NCBI RefSeq assembly: GCF_024448695.1
Contig: NZ_JAMOHY010000015.1
Coordinates: 1 to 64,000 of the forward strand
Source of the DNA: Stutzerimonas stutzeri
GTDB lineage: Bacteria > Pseudomonadota > Gammaproteobacteria > Pseudomonadales > Pseudomonadaceae
Reading direction: 5' to 3'
DNA length: 64,000 bases
Within the stretch, counting starts at the first letter, position 1. Each line of letters begins with the position of its first letter. Shown in pieces: positions 19,186 through 30,100 of the stretch. Under the pieces are notes generated by a model. The model searched no databases and was not told the origin of the DNA. It saw only the letters and a program-made list of their open reading frames with translations. Position numbers and translations under genes: made by a program.

Positions 19186-19629
19186 TCAAACCGAGGCGGC
19201 AATACGCTGCACCAGCCGCTGCTGCAGCTTCTCCAGCTCGGCATGGTCCGCCTCCTTCGCGGCATGCACGCCCAGGCCCTGCCCCGCATAACGCGGGACG
19301 ATATGCACGTGGATGTGAAACACCGTCTGCCCCGCCGGAGCGCCGTTGAACTGTGCCACCTGCACACCATCCGGCTGCAGCTCGTCAACGATCACGCGAG
19401 TGAGTCGCTGCACCACCTTCATCACCTTGCACAGGGCCTCGGTGTCAACATCGAGCAGATTGCAGGCTGCCGAACGCTTGGGAATCACCAGGGTGTGGCC
19501 GGAGGACTGCGGAAACAGGTCAAGGAAGGCGAGCACATCGTCATCCTCATAGAGCCTGTAGCACGGGGCATCGCCCCGAATGATGGTGGCGAAAATGTTC
19601 TGCGGGTCGTAGGCCGTGGTGAGGCTCAT
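19186..19629 (-). CDS. HIT family nucleotide hydrolase
   Basis: 147 residues. The histidine triad HIHVHIVPR lies near residues 104-112 and the usual FATIIRGDAPCYRLYEDD start is present. HIT proteins split nucleotide phosphoramidates or dinucleoside polyphosphates through a His-AMP intermediate. The compact size and TLVIPKRSA segment fit the Hint branch. No gene partner. Confidence 0.9.
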   Translation of the reverse strand: MSLTTAYDPQNIFATIIRGDAPCYRLYEDDDVLAFLDLFPQSSGHTLVIPKRSAACNLLDVDTEALCKVMKVVQRLTRVIVDELQPDGVQVAQFNGAPAGQTVFHIHVHIVPRYAGQGLGVHAAKEADHAELEKLQQRLVQRIAASV

Positions 19630-19817
19630 TGAAGGCTCCGTGGGATTGCAGTGGGCCGAACCATTATAGGGTTAGGACGAATTTCGACAGAGTCCGAAAT
19701 TGCCGATGATGTTCCACCCGCCATCCGACCAGTGAACAGTGCCTGCGGTGATTCTTCCTCTAGCCTTTTTCCACCCGGAAAAAAATTGCTGCACATCACC
19801 GGCACGAGGACAACCCG

Positions 19818-20240
19818 ATGAAGATTTCCATCTATCTCACCTTCGACAGCCAGGCTCGCGAAGCCTTCACGTTCTACCAGCAGGTGCTGGGCGGCACGCT
19901 GGAGCTGATGACCTTCAGCCAGGCACCGGACGCCGAGCAGTTTCCCGCCGAATATCAGGACCGCATCATGCACGCCTGCCTGACCCTGGCCGATTACTGC
20001 CTGATGGCCTCGGATACACTGCCCGGCGAGCTCTGCGGCGGCGCACCTTATGAAGGCATCAAGGGCTCCTCGATCAGCCTGCATCCAGAAGGCGTAGCCG
20101 AGGGCGAGCGCCTTTTCAATGCACTGTCCGAGGGTGGGCAGATCGTGATGCCACTGGAAAAGACTTTCTGGGCCGAACGCTTCGGCATGCTCACCGACCG
20201 CTTTGGCGTGTCCTGGATGGTCAATTGCGAGCAGCCCTGA
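19818..20240 (+). CDS. VOC family protein, PhnB/YjdN-like
   Basis: 140 residues with two beta-alpha-beta-beta-beta halves. The opening [20 protein letters not shown] is typical of the PhnB-like branch, followed by [16 protein letters not shown]-terminal [19 protein letters not shown] matches the family. Metal ligands of true glyoxalases are not complete, so activity is not predicted. 85 bases upstream of rnz on the same strand. Confidence 0.88.
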   Translation: MKISIYLTFDSQAREAFTFYQQVLGGTLELMTFSQAPDAEQFPAEYQDRIMHACLTLADYCLMASDTLPGELCGGAPYEGIKGSSISLHPEGVAEGERLFNALSEGGQIVMPLEKTFWAERFGMLTDRFGVSWMVNCEQP

Positions 20241-20325
20241 AACGCTTCATCAGCACAGCAGGTGCATGTTCAGCGCCGAATGCCGTGCGCCATACTGGCG
20301 CCAGAACGACATCCGGAGCAAACCT

Positions 20326-21291
20326 GTGGACCTGCTATTTCTCGGCACCTCGTCCGGTACCCCGACCAGAGCCCGCAACGTCAGCGGACTGGCGCTGCTG
20401 GAGGACACCAGCAAGGGCTGGTACCTGATCGACTGCGGCGAAGGCACCCAGCATCGTCTGCTGCGCACGCCCCTGTCCTTGCACCGACTGCGCGCGATTT
20501 TCATCACCCATGTACATGGTGATCACTGTTTCGGCCTGCCCGGCCTGCTCGCCAGCGCCGGCATGATGGGCCGCAAGGCGCCGCTTGAGATCATCGCGCC
20601 GGAAGGCATCGAGGTGTGGATACGCGCAACGCTGCAGATGAGCCAGAGCTGGCTGGGTTACGAGCTGATCTTCCGGGCCGTCGAAAGCCTGGGCGAATGG
20701 TGCAGCCCGAACATCCGCGTCGAGGCCATTGCCCTTTCGCACCGCGTACCCTGCTACGGCTATCGCTTCACCGAGGCGCGCCCCGACCCGCGCCTGAATA
20801 TCGACCGATTGGAGCGTGATGGCATTCCGCGTGGTCCGCTGTGGGGCCAGTTGGCTCGCGGTATGGATGTTGAATGTGAAGGTCGCACGCTATGCAGCGA
20901 CGACTACCTGAACTTCACCCGCCCGCCCCGGCGCATCGTGGTGGGCGGCGACAACGACCGTCCCGAACTGCTCGCTGACGCCTGTCAGGCGGCCCACGTA
21001 CTGATCCACGAAGCAACCTATACCGAGGCCGTCGCCAGCACCAACGGCAACACCTTCGGGCACAGCACCGCCGCCCGGGTAGCAGGCTTTGCCCGGCAAG
21101 CCGGCGTACCCAACCTGCTGCTGACGCACTTCAGCGCACGCTATCAGCAGGGCCAGCCACGCGGCCATTCCATCGAAGACGTACGCCAGGAAGCAGCCGA
21201 GCATTACCCGGGACAACTGTTCCTGGCGTACGACTTCCTGCGACTGCACTTAGGCAAGGATGGGGTTTTGCTACAGGTCGAAACGCCCTGA
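20326..21291 (+). CDS. rnz: Ribonuclease Z (RNase BN/ElaC)
   Basis: 321 residues. Metallo-beta-lactamase-fold nuclease that trims tRNA 3' ends. The zinc motif [17 protein letters not shown] (HxHxDH) lies near residues 58-74, with later ligands in [18 protein letters not shown] and [10 protein letters not shown] use a GTG start ([11 protein letters not shown]) after CCGGAG; the family N-terminus begins exactly there, and the 41 codons upstream do not fit. Ends in a short basic/hydrophobic tail. Confidence 0.9.
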   Translation: MDLLFLGTSSGTPTRARNVSGLALLEDTSKGWYLIDCGEGTQHRLLRTPLSLHRLRAIFITHVHGDHCFGLPGLLASAGMMGRKAPLEIIAPEGIEVWIRATLQMSQSWLGYELIFRAVESLGEWCSPNIRVEAIALSHRVPCYGYRFTEARPDPRLNIDRLERDGIPRGPLWGQLARGMDVECEGRTLCSDDYLNFTRPPRRIVVGGDNDRPELLADACQAAHVLIHEATYTEAVASTNGNTFGHSTAARVAGFARQAGVPNLLLTHFSARYQQGQPRGHSIEDVRQEAAEHYPGQLFLAYDFLRLHLGKDGVLLQVETP

Positions 21292-21405
21292 TCCGTTCGG
21301 GCACAGACCACTACTCGCCCCCTGGCCGAGTAAAAACCCGTGCGTCTCACCACGCTCACACGCCTGTTCACACCTTCACGTTTTTCTGTAGTACCCACAA
21401 AGCGC

Positions 21406-21436
21406 TTGACCCTGTCACTGCGTCAGGGTGTTCACT
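21406..21436 (+). promoter_or_regulatory. MerR-family (ZntR/CadR-type) promoter-operator
   Basis: A TTGACC -35 element and a TTCACT -10 element are 19 bases apart, too long for ordinary sigma-70. A perfect dyad ACCCTG-N9-CAGGGT fills the spacer. This is the arrangement that MerR-family metal sensors distort to activate transcription; it strongly resembles remembered zntA/cadA promoters. The ATPase start is 30 bases downstream. No merR/cadR gene is adjacent. Confidence 0.88.
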
Positions 21437-21465
21437 CTGCGTATCAGATTGTCGAGGACTCACTC

Positions 21466-23682
21466 ATGGCCGGATGCTGCGGTGGTGAACACAAACCTGG
21501 GATAGCGCCAAAAGAGGCGACTGCCACCAGCGAGGCGGCAGTTTTGTCTCCGGGTATGCGGACGGAACCGCTGACTGCCGAAGGGCAAGCGCGAATCAGA
21601 ATCGAGCAGATGGACTGCCCGACGGAAGAAAAGCTGATTCGCCACAAGCTGTCCTCCCTGCCCGGTATCAGTGAACTGGAGTTCAACCTGCTTCAGCGGG
21701 TATTGACTGTTCGCCATACAGCAGACGCATTGCCGATAGCGCTGGCGGCGATCCGCGACCTGGGTTTCACGCCAGTGGTCGAGGGCTCGACTGCGGCGGA
21801 TGAAAAGACAGGCGCTCCCCCTCGCAAGAAAGCCTGGTGGCCGCTGGCGGTATCGGGCGTGGCGGCAGTATCGGCCGAGGTGCTGCACTTCGCTGAGCTG
21901 GCGCCCGAGTGGGTGGTGGCCGGCATGGCGCTGTTCGCCATTCTGCTGTGCGGCCTGGCGACTTATAAAAGGGGCTGGATTGCCCTGAAGAACCGTAATC
22001 TGAACATCAACGCGCTGATGAGCATTGCGGTTACCGGCGCGGTGCTGATTGGGCAATGGCCAGAAGCGGCGATGGTCATGTTCCTCTTCTCCGTCGCCGA
22101 GTTGATCGAGGCGAAGTCCCTGGACCGGGCTCGCAATGCCATCCGAGGCCTGATGGACCTGACACCGGAACGCGCCACGGTGCAGCAGGCCGACGGTTCA
22201 TGGCTTGAGGTGGATATTGAAACCATTGCCCTGGGTGCGCTGGTCAGGGTACGTCCGGGGGAGCGAATCGGCCTCGATGGAGAGGTCGCATCGGGCAGTT
22301 CCAGTATCAACCAGGCGCCGATCACCGGGGAAAGCCTGCCTGTGGACAAAGGCATCGGCGACCCGGTTTTTGCCGGAACCATCAACGAAACCGGCTCGCT
22401 GGAATACCGGGTCGTGGCTGTCGCAGCCAACACCACGCTGGCCCGCATCATTCATGCTGTAGAAGAGGCTCAGGGCGCGCGTGCGCCGACCCAACGCTTC
22501 GTCGATCAGTTTGCCAAGGTTTACACCCCCGTCGTTTTTCTGCTCGCGCTGGCCATAGCCTGCGTGCCGCCACTGTTCATGGCCGCGCCCTGGTACGACT
22601 GGATCTATCGCGCGCTTGTACTGCTGGTCGTCGCCTGCCCCTGCGCCCTGGTTATCTCGACGCCCGTCACCATTGTCAGCGGCCTGGCTGCGGCTGCCCG
22701 AAAAGGCATCCTGATCAAGGGCGGCGTCTACCTGGAAATGGGCAGAAAACTCAGCTTTCTGGCACTCGACAAGACTGGAACCATCACTCACGGCAAGCCG
22801 GTACAAACCGATTTCATTGCCTTGGCTGAACAGAACCCGGAGCACTGCCGCGCACTGGCGGCGAGCCTGGCCAGTCGTTCCGATCACCCCGTATCGCAGG
22901 CGATAGCCAGGCAGGCAGCGCAGCAGGGACTGAGGTTTTTCGAGGTTGAAGCGCTTGAAGCCCTGCCGGGCCGAGGGGTACGGGGCACCATCGAAGGGAT
23001 GCACTACCAACTGGGCAACCACCGGCTGGTGGAGGAACTTGGCCTCTGCTCAGCAGAACTGGAAGTGAAACTGGAACAACTCGAACGCCAGGGCAAAACG
23101 GTAGTGGTGCTGAGCAACCCGCAGCATGCGATTGCCATGTTTGCGGTTGCCGACACCGTGAAAGCTACGAGCCGCCAGGCAATCGAAGCGCTTCACGCGC
23201 TTGGTGTGAAGACCATGATGCTGACCGGCGACAACCCTCACACCGCAGAAGCGATAGCAACGCAGGTAGGCATCGACGAGGCACGCGGCAATCTTCTTCC
23301 GATCGACAAGTTGAAAGCCATTGAAAGCCTGCAAGCGCGCGGACACATGGTTGGGATGGTCGGCGATGGCATCAATGATGCGCCGGCGCTGGCGAAGTCC
23401 GAAATCGGTTTCGCCATGGCGGCTGCCGGAACGGACACAGCCATCGAAACGGCGGATGTCGCCTTGATGGATGACGATCTGCGAAAGATTCCGGCCTTTA
23501 TCCGGCTCTCCCAGCAAACTGCAGCCATTCTCAGACAGAACATCGTGCTGGCGTTGGGGATCAAGGCGCTGTTTCTCGCCATTACCCTGACGGGGCAGGC
23601 CACCATGTGGATGGCGGTTTTTGCAGACATGGGCGTCAGCCTGCTGGTGGTGTTCAACGGTCTGCGTCTGCTGAAGAAGTAG
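21466..23682 (+). CDS. cadA: Zn2+/Cd2+/Pb2+-exporting P-type ATPase
   Basis: 738 residues, a P1B-type pump that exports divalent soft metals across the inner membrane. The N-terminus has CC at residues 4-5 and an HMA domain with the variant motif MDCPTEE (C51) typical of Zn/Cd pumps. The membrane core carries the CPC metal-binding motif at 391-393. Phosphorylated Asp435 sits in DKTGTIT, and GDGINDAPAL marks the hinge. The start at MAGCCGG is chosen because the upstream frame lies in the promoter. Expression should be metal-induced via the MerR-type site just upstream. ZntA is an equally valid name. Confidence 0.93.
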   Translation: MAGCCGGEHKPGIAPKEATATSEAAVLSPGMRTEPLTAEGQARIRIEQMDCPTEEKLIRHKLSSLPGISELEFNLLQRVLTVRHTADALPIALAAIRDLGFTPVVEGSTAADEKTGAPPRKKAWWPLAVSGVAAVSAEVLHFAELAPEWVVAGMALFAILLCGLATYKRGWIALKNRNLNINALMSIAVTGAVLIGQWPEAAMVMFLFSVAELIEAKSLDRARNAIRGLMDLTPERATVQQADGSWLEVDIETIALGALVRVRPGERIGLDGEVASGSSSINQAPITGESLPVDKGIGDPVFAGTINETGSLEYRVVAVAANTTLARIIHAVEEAQGARAPTQRFVDQFAKVYTPVVFLLALAIACVPPLFMAAPWYDWIYRALVLLVVACPCALVISTPVTIVSGLAAAARKGILIKGGVYLEMGRKLSFLALDKTGTITHGKPVQTDFIALAEQNPEHCRALAASLASRSDHPVSQAIARQAAQQGLRFFEVEALEALPGRGVRGTIEGMHYQLGNHRLVEELGLCSAELEVKLEQLERQGKTVVVLSNPQHAIAMFAVADTVKATSRQAIEALHALGVKTMMLTGDNPHTAEAIATQVGIDEARGNLLPIDKLKAIESLQARGHMVGMVGDGINDAPALAKSEIGFAMAAAGTDTAIETADVALMDDDLRKIPAFIRLSQQTAAILRQNIVLALGIKALFLAITLTGQATMWMAVFADMGVSLLVVFNGLRLLKK

Positions 23683-23793
23683 CGGGGAAACGACACTCGC
23701 ACCAAGCCCCATCGGCCTGGTCTGGATCAGCCATGCAGGAGCAGCATGCCGGCCCCTGCTCAAGCGACTCCCACCAACCGGCAGCGCTGTGCT

Positions 23794-25842
23794 TCAGGCC
23801 GGCTGTGCTGCCCTCAATAACCTGATCTGGCCCGCCTCAACCAGAGCGGCCAGGGACGTTGGCCTGCCCAGATAGAATCCCTGCACGGCTGCACAACCCA
23901 TGCCGCGCAACAATTCGAGCTGACCCGAGGTTTCGATCCCCTCGGCCAGCACTGGAATATTCAGGCTGTGCCCCAGCGCCAGCACGGCGGAAATGATTGC
24001 CCGTGCCTGCGGATTTTCCTCGATGGACGGCATGAAAGAGCGGTCCGTCTTGATCTTGTCGAACGGAAATGAGCGCAGAATATCCAGCGATGAATAGCCG
24101 GTGCCGAAGTCATCCAGAGCAATGCTGACACCCATTCGCTTGAGGCGCGTGAGCACGTCCAGTGCCTTGTCACGGTCGGCAAAGATGCTCGATTCGGTCA
24201 ATTCCAGCTCCAGCCGCGCCGGCGCCAGCCCGGTATCGCTGAGGACCCGTTGCACCAGATTCACAAGGTCGTCGTGGATAAACTGCATGGGTGACACATT
24301 GATGGCGACGCTGTAGGGCTCCGCCCAGGAGGCCGCATCGCTGCAGGCCTTGCGCAGCACCCATTCGCCGAGCGCCAGAATCGTCGTATCGCATTCGGCA
24401 AGCGGGATGAACTCGGCCGGTGGAATGTTGCCCTGCGTGGGGTGCTCCCAGCGCAGCAAAGCCTCGTAACCGTGAATGTGCCCGCTGGCAAGGTCAGTCT
24501 GCAATTGATAATGCAACTGCAACTGATCCTGTTCGAGGGCGACACGCAAGTCTCTGGCCAGGGCCTTGCGCAGACGAACCCGCTCATCCATCTTCGGCTC
24601 GTAGAAGCACACCTGCCTGCCCAGCTCTCCCTTGGCGCGATACATGGCCAGGTCAGCATTGCTGAGCAGGCTTTCCCTGGTACTCGCATCCTGCGGATAG
24701 ATGGCGCCGCCTATACAGGCGTCCAGACGGAACAAGCCGAACGAGGTCAGCATGGGTTCGTTAATCACTGCCTGCAGTCGCTCGACGAAGGCGTGCAGCC
24801 CCTCCGTGCCCTCCTGCAGCCGCAGCACCACCGCAAACTCGTCACCGGACAGACGCACGGGATAGACCTGATCGTTCCCCAGGGCTTTGAAGCGCTGGCC
24901 GAGCTGCTGCAAGACCTGATCGCCGGCCATGTGACCATGCAGATCGTTTACCGCCTTGAAACCATCCAGGTCGATGAACAACAGCCCCACCTGCTCGTCG
25001 GTCTTTCGCGCCTGATTCAGTGCCTGCTCCAGATGGCGGTTGAAGCTTTCGCGGTTGGGCAGTCCGGTCAGCGCGTCATTCATGGCCATGTACTGCAACC
25101 GCACAAGCGACTCCAGCCTGACACTGCCGTCGATCAGGTAGCTCGCCAGGCTAGCGCCGAAGATCAGCAGCGTCACACCAGCCACCACGAAGGCCAGCGC
25201 CTGCATGGCAGGTGGATTGGTCACGGCATGCTCCAGCAACACCGGCGACACACCGAAGCCGGCCATCCCGGTGAAATGCAGCGAGACGATGGCAAGCGAC
25301 AGGAACAGCGCCGGCGGACGGTACCATCCGGGTTTTCGGTTTTTGTGGGCCAGCTGGAACGCCAGCGCACTGAGGCCGGTTGCCAGCAGTATCGAGGCGA
25401 AAATGTAGCCGCTCTCCCAACTGACCAGCCCCTGCACACGGTAGGCCAGCATGCCAAGGTAGTGCATCGCCGAGATACCCAGACCGCAGACCGCTCCGCC
25501 GATGGCCGGCGCCAGCCTCCAGCGCGGCAATATCGCCAGCATCAGGCCCGCAGAAGCACCCAGCATGGCGACCAGCAATGAAAGCGAGGTCAACCCCGGA
25601 TCCAGCTCGATGGGAACGTTGGGGCGATAGCCGAGCATGGCGATGAAATGGGTCGACCAGATCGTCGAACCTACCGTGCCGGCACTGAGCGCGCACCACC
25701 CAAGCTGCTGGAAGCCCTGTGTTTCCTGCGCACGACGGAACAGCCGCAGGGTGATACCCGCACCCATGACGCACAACAGCGCAGCCATGATCACGAACCC
25801 AGGGTGATGCAGTTCCGTGATACAGCCGAAAATCCGATACAT
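23794..25842 (-). CDS. MHYT-GGDEF-EAL c-di-GMP signalling protein
   Basis: 682 residues. Seven membrane segments contain three MHYT-type motifs (THFIAMLGY, AMHYLGML, LHFTGMAGF), a proposed sensor for a diatomic gas through bound copper. The GGDEF domain is next, with active site RLSGDEF: the first Gly is Ser, so cyclase activity is doubtful. The EAL domain has EALLRWEHP, NVSPMQF, DDFGTGYSS and AEGIET intact, so phosphodiesterase activity is likely. The architecture matches Pseudomonas MucR and NbdA. RBS AAGAAGG precedes this ATG rather than the one 36 bases upstream. Confidence 0.9.
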   Translation of the reverse strand: MYRIFGCITELHHPGFVIMAALLCVMGAGITLRLFRRAQETQGFQQLGWCALSAGTVGSTIWSTHFIAMLGYRPNVPIELDPGLTSLSLLVAMLGASAGLMLAILPRWRLAPAIGGAVCGLGISAMHYLGMLAYRVQGLVSWESGYIFASILLATGLSALAFQLAHKNRKPGWYRPPALFLSLAIVSLHFTGMAGFGVSPVLLEHAVTNPPAMQALAFVVAGVTLLIFGASLASYLIDGSVRLESLVRLQYMAMNDALTGLPNRESFNRHLEQALNQARKTDEQVGLLFIDLDGFKAVNDLHGHMAGDQVLQQLGQRFKALGNDQVYPVRLSGDEFAVVLRLQEGTEGLHAFVERLQAVINEPMLTSFGLFRLDACIGGAIYPQDASTRESLLSNADLAMYRAKGELGRQVCFYEPKMDERVRLRKALARDLRVALEQDQLQLHYQLQTDLASGHIHGYEALLRWEHPTQGNIPPAEFIPLAECDTTILALGEWVLRKACSDAASWAEPYSVAINVSPMQFIHDDLVNLVQRVLSDTGLAPARLELELTESSIFADRDKALDVLTRLKRMGVSIALDDFGTGYSSLDILRSFPFDKIKTDRSFMPSIEENPQARAIISAVLALGHSLNIPVLAEGIETSGQLELLRGMGCAAVQGFYLGRPTSLAALVEAGQIRLLRAAQPA

Positions 25843-26090
25843 ACCTTCTTCTAGGCTCCGCGCGGGAGCTACTGCCAAGAGAATAGCGCCAGGATTCTAA
25901 CGGCCAGAACGGCACCAAGAGATTGAATATCCCAATGCATTGATAGCATTAAGCTATCATTGCGCAACCGTGCGGGCTGCGGCGCAGGTGAAGACCGAGC
26001 CAGGTGATGAGCGGTTGCGTCCAGACTGCTGCACGCGCATGTCTGACTCGGTCACAGTGATTACGGTCGGCCGTTTTCGCACAGCACTTG

Positions 26091-26984
26091 CTAGATCCGC
26101 TGCTTGCGCAACGCGCGCACGCCCTCGAAGACCAGAACCAGAATAGCCAGCCAGATCGCACCGTAAGTCAGCCATTGTTCACGTGCGATACGCTCGCCCA
26201 GCAGGATGGCCACCGCCACCAGCAGCACCGGTTCGACATAGCTGAGCAGACCGAACAGCGCCATTTCCAGGCGTTTGCCGGCGATGATCATCAACGCCAG
26301 CGCGACGGCACTGAGTGCGCCCAGCCCCAAGATCAGCAGAAGCAGCCGTGGGCTTTCGACAACATGCTGCAGGGTGTCGCCATCGGCCAGGGCAAAGGTG
26401 GCGGCGACCGGCAGGCTGATGCCGAGATCAAGCAACAGGCCGCCGAGGTTGGCGGTACCGGCCCAGCGACGCAAGGCAAAGTAGCAGGGATAGCCGAGGG
26501 CAACCGCCAGTACCGGCCAGGACAGGGACGAGGCCAGCAGCAACTCGTTGCCGACGCCAATCGCCGCCAGTAGACAGGCTAGTCCTTGCAGACGGCTGAT
26601 CGCTTCGCCAAAGAGCAGCCGCCCGGTCAGCACCAGGGTCAACGGCAGGAGGAAATAGCCGAGGGAGACGTCCAGCCCGTGGCCATTGATCGGCGCCCAC
26701 ATGAACAGCCAGAGCTGCACCCCGACCAACGCCGAGGACAGCGGCAATACCAGCAACAGCCGCGGCTCTTCCAACAAGCGCGCCAGAATCTGGCAAACCT
26801 CGCCCCAGCGCGCGAAACCGAGCAGCAACAACGCCAGGCAAGGCGCGGTGAGCAGGATGCGCCAGCCGTAAATCTGCTGGCCGCCAAGCGGCTCGAGAAG
26901 AGAAGTGTAGTAGTACAGCGTGGCGAACAGCACCGACGCCCCGAGCGAACTGGCCACGCCCGGCAGACTGTTACGGCTTTGCAT
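26091..26984 (-). CDS. rarD: EamA family transporter RarD
   Basis: 297 residues with about ten membrane segments forming two EamA halves. YYYTSLLEPLGGQQIYGWRI near the N-terminus and LWLFMWAPINGHGLDVSLGY, LLSYVEPVLLVAVAILLGE fit the RarD branch, whose substrate is not established. It is flanked by the c-di-GMP protein and hrpA, all on the minus strand but with 130-250 base gaps, so probably separate. Confidence 0.85.
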   Translation of the reverse strand: MQSRNSLPGVASSLGASVLFATLYYYTSLLEPLGGQQIYGWRILLTAPCLALLLLGFARWGEVCQILARLLEEPRLLLVLPLSSALVGVQLWLFMWAPINGHGLDVSLGYFLLPLTLVLTGRLLFGEAISRLQGLACLLAAIGVGNELLLASSLSWPVLAVALGYPCYFALRRWAGTANLGGLLLDLGISLPVAATFALADGDTLQHVVESPRLLLLILGLGALSAVALALMIIAGKRLEMALFGLLSYVEPVLLVAVAILLGERIAREQWLTYGAIWLAILVLVFEGVRALRKQRI

Positions 26985-27122
26985 GCAAGCCCCTGATTCA
27001 CAATATCTTCTGAATTGCTCAGCCGTAGAGCCGAATTATTTGCCAGCCAAGCCTCCAAGAAAGTGCTGGCTCCGGTGTGACTCTATGTCCTGGACTCAGG
27101 GGTTGCACAGGCTTGATGGAGC

Positions 27123-30100
27123 CTATGGCTGAACCTGACTCCACTGTTTGCTCAAGCGCTTGTCGGACACCGGCAGTCGGGTTCCCAGCTGCTGGGCCCA
27201 AAGCGAAACGCGGTATTCCTCGAGCATCCAGCGGTAAAGGCTGAGTTCAGAATCGCGCTTGCCTTCCTGCAAATGCTTTTTCAGACGCGCCTGATAGTGC
27301 TCCTGGTAGCCTGCCAGCTCGCCGGACCACACGCGATCACGTTGCAGCTGCGCGCCGATCTTCTCGAAGCGCTGCTCGATGGCCTTCAGATAGCGCGGGT
27401 ATTCCTTGAGCCACTCGGCGGGCGTTTCGCGGACGAAACCGGGGTAGACCAGGTTGCCCAGCTGCGCCTTGATGTCGTTGAGCGCCACCGCTTGGGCCAG
27501 GTCGATCTTGCCCTTGAAGCGCTTCTGCAGACTGTGCCAGAGCTTGAGGATGTCCAGTGTAAGGCGCGCCAGGCGCTCGGCGTGGGCGGCCCACTCGCCG
27601 CGCTTTTTCTCCGCCAGCGAAGCCAGCGCTGCGCCATCACGTGGCAGCGGCGCTTCGCCGTCGAGGATGCAGCTGTCCAGGCTGGCCAGCAGAATGTCCT
27701 CAACCAAGGCATCGACCTTGCCCATGTCGCGATAGAGCAGGCCCAGGTCTGTGAGCCCTGGCAGCTTGCTGCGCAGGTACTTGGCGGGTTCTGCCAGTTG
27801 TTGCAGCAACAGCCGTTGCAGCGCACGACGGTGTTGCCACTCGGCTTCGGCCTGAGTCGGGAAGCGCCCTTCCTTGACCACCCCGGCCTCTTCCACCAAC
27901 GCCGGGTACACCGTCATCGACAGCCCGGCCATCTTCGCCTGGGCCTTTTCCGCGACTTGGGCAAAGCCCTTGGCTTCGACCGGTTTCTGCTCGGCCTTCT
28001 GCTGCGGCGGCGCCAGGGCAGCCTGGCTGGCTTCGGCGAAACGTGCGGTCAATTCAGCCAGATCGCGGCCTTCACCGAGGAACTTGCCGCGGGCGTCGAC
28101 CACTTCGATATTCATCTTCAGGTGGTTTTCCAGACCGGCAGCCGCCTCTGCCCAAGCGTCGTCCGAGACCCGAGCACCGGTCATGCGCAGCAGCTCACGC
28201 CCCAGCGCCTCGGGCAGCGAACCTTCGCCGAAGCTGATCTTGGCAAGCGCCGCGCCGACGAAGTCCGGCACCGGCACGAAGTTCTTGCGCAGCGCCTTGG
28301 GCAGGTTGCGCACCAGGGCCACGGCTTTGGTTTGCAGCAGGCCGGGCACCAGCCAGTCGAGGCGCTCGTTGCGCAGCTGCGGCAACAGCGGCGCCGGTAC
28401 GCGCAGGGTCACGCCATCTCGCGGGTGGTTGGGTTCAAAGTGGTATTCCAGCGGCAACTGCAGTTCGCCGATGCGCAGGTGATCCGGATACTGCGCGGCA
28501 GTGATCTCGCTGGCATCGCGCGCCAGTACATCTTCATCGCGCATGACCAGCAGTTGCGCGTTCTTCGCGCTCTCGCGCTTGTACCAGTTCTCGAAGCTCG
28601 CGGTCTGGTAGATGTCCGCCGGCAGGCGCGCGTCGTAATAGGCGAACAGGGTATCTTCGTCGGCGATGATGTCGCGACGGCGCGCCTTGGCCTCCAGCTC
28701 GTCGAACAGTTCGAGCAACTCACGGTTGGCGGTCAGTGCCTTGGCGCGGCTATGCATCTCGCCACGCACCAGTCCTTCACGGATGAACAGCTCGCGTGCC
28801 GCGGGCGGATCGATGGGGCCGTAATGCACGGGTCGACGGCCAACGACGATCATCCCGAAGAGCGTGACCTGCTCGTAGGCCACCACCTGACCGCGCTTCT
28901 TCTCCCAGTGCGGCTCGAAGTGGTTTTTCTTGATCAGATGGCCAGCCAGCGGCTCGATCCAGTCAGGCTCGATCCTGGCGACCATGCGCGCGAAGAGCTT
29001 GGTGGTTTCCACCAGCTCGGCGGCCATCAGCCAGTTGGGCTTCTTGCGCCCGATCACGCTGGAGGGATGCACCCAGAAACGCCGCTGGCGGGCACCGAGG
29101 AAGTCACCCTCCTCGGTCTTGTTGCCGATCTGGCTGAGCAGGCCCGAGAGGATCGCCTTGTGCACCGCAGCGTAGCCCTTGGCCTTCTGCGCCGCTTCGC
29201 TGGCTTCGGCCTGCTGACGGAGGATGACGTTGACCTTGGTGTCCTTGGTGGGGACCGGTTGGGAGTCGGCCCTGGAGGGACGCGTGGAAGAGGCTTTGCC
29301 GTCTTCCACCCTACGTACCTTGTCGGCGTGCGCTGGTTGGCCGGAGTCATCCACCGACCTGCCCGCGCCAAGCTTGAGCTCGCGGGCGATCAGGGTCAGC
29401 TGACGATGGGCGTCGCGCCACTCGCGCAGACGCAGGTAGTTGAGAAAGTTCTTGCGGCACCAGGTACGCAACGCGCCAGAACCCAGTTCCTGACGCTTTT
29501 CCTCAAAGCCGCGCCAGAGATTGATCAGCGCGGCGAAGTCCGAATCCGGGTCTTTCCACTGGGCATGAGCCTGGTCGGCAGCCTGCTGGCGATCAGCCGG
29601 TCGCTCGCGCACATCCTGCACCGACAGTGCGCTGGCAACGATCAGCACCTCGGCGAGGCTGCCCTGCACAGCACCTTCGAGCAGCATTCGACCGAGACGC
29701 GGATCGATCGGCAGACGCGCCAGCTGGCGGCCCAGCGGCGTCAGCAGGTTCTCGCGATTGACTGCCGAAAGCTCCTGCAGCAGGTTGAAGCCGTCGCTGA
29801 TGGCCTTGCCATCCGGCGGCTCGATGAAGGGGAAATCCTGAATATCACCCAGGCGCAGATGGAGCATCTGCAGGATCACCGCCGCAAGGTTGGTGCGCAG
29901 GATCTCGGGGTCGGTGAATTCGGGGCGGGAAAGAAAATCCTCCTCGCTGTACAGACGAATGCAGATGCCCGGCTCGACCCGTCCGCAACGCCCCTTGCGC
30001 TGGTTGGCGCTGGCCTGGGACACGGCCTCGATAGGCAAGCGCTGCACCTTGGCGCGGTAGCTGTAGCGGCTGATGCGCGCGGTGCCGGAGTCGATCACGT

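Noticed and set aside
22015-22022. CTGATGAG inside the P-type ATPase gene, considered as a hammerhead core
   Set aside because: No GAAA, stem III or GUC in the needed arrangement nearby; it is ordinary coding sequence.
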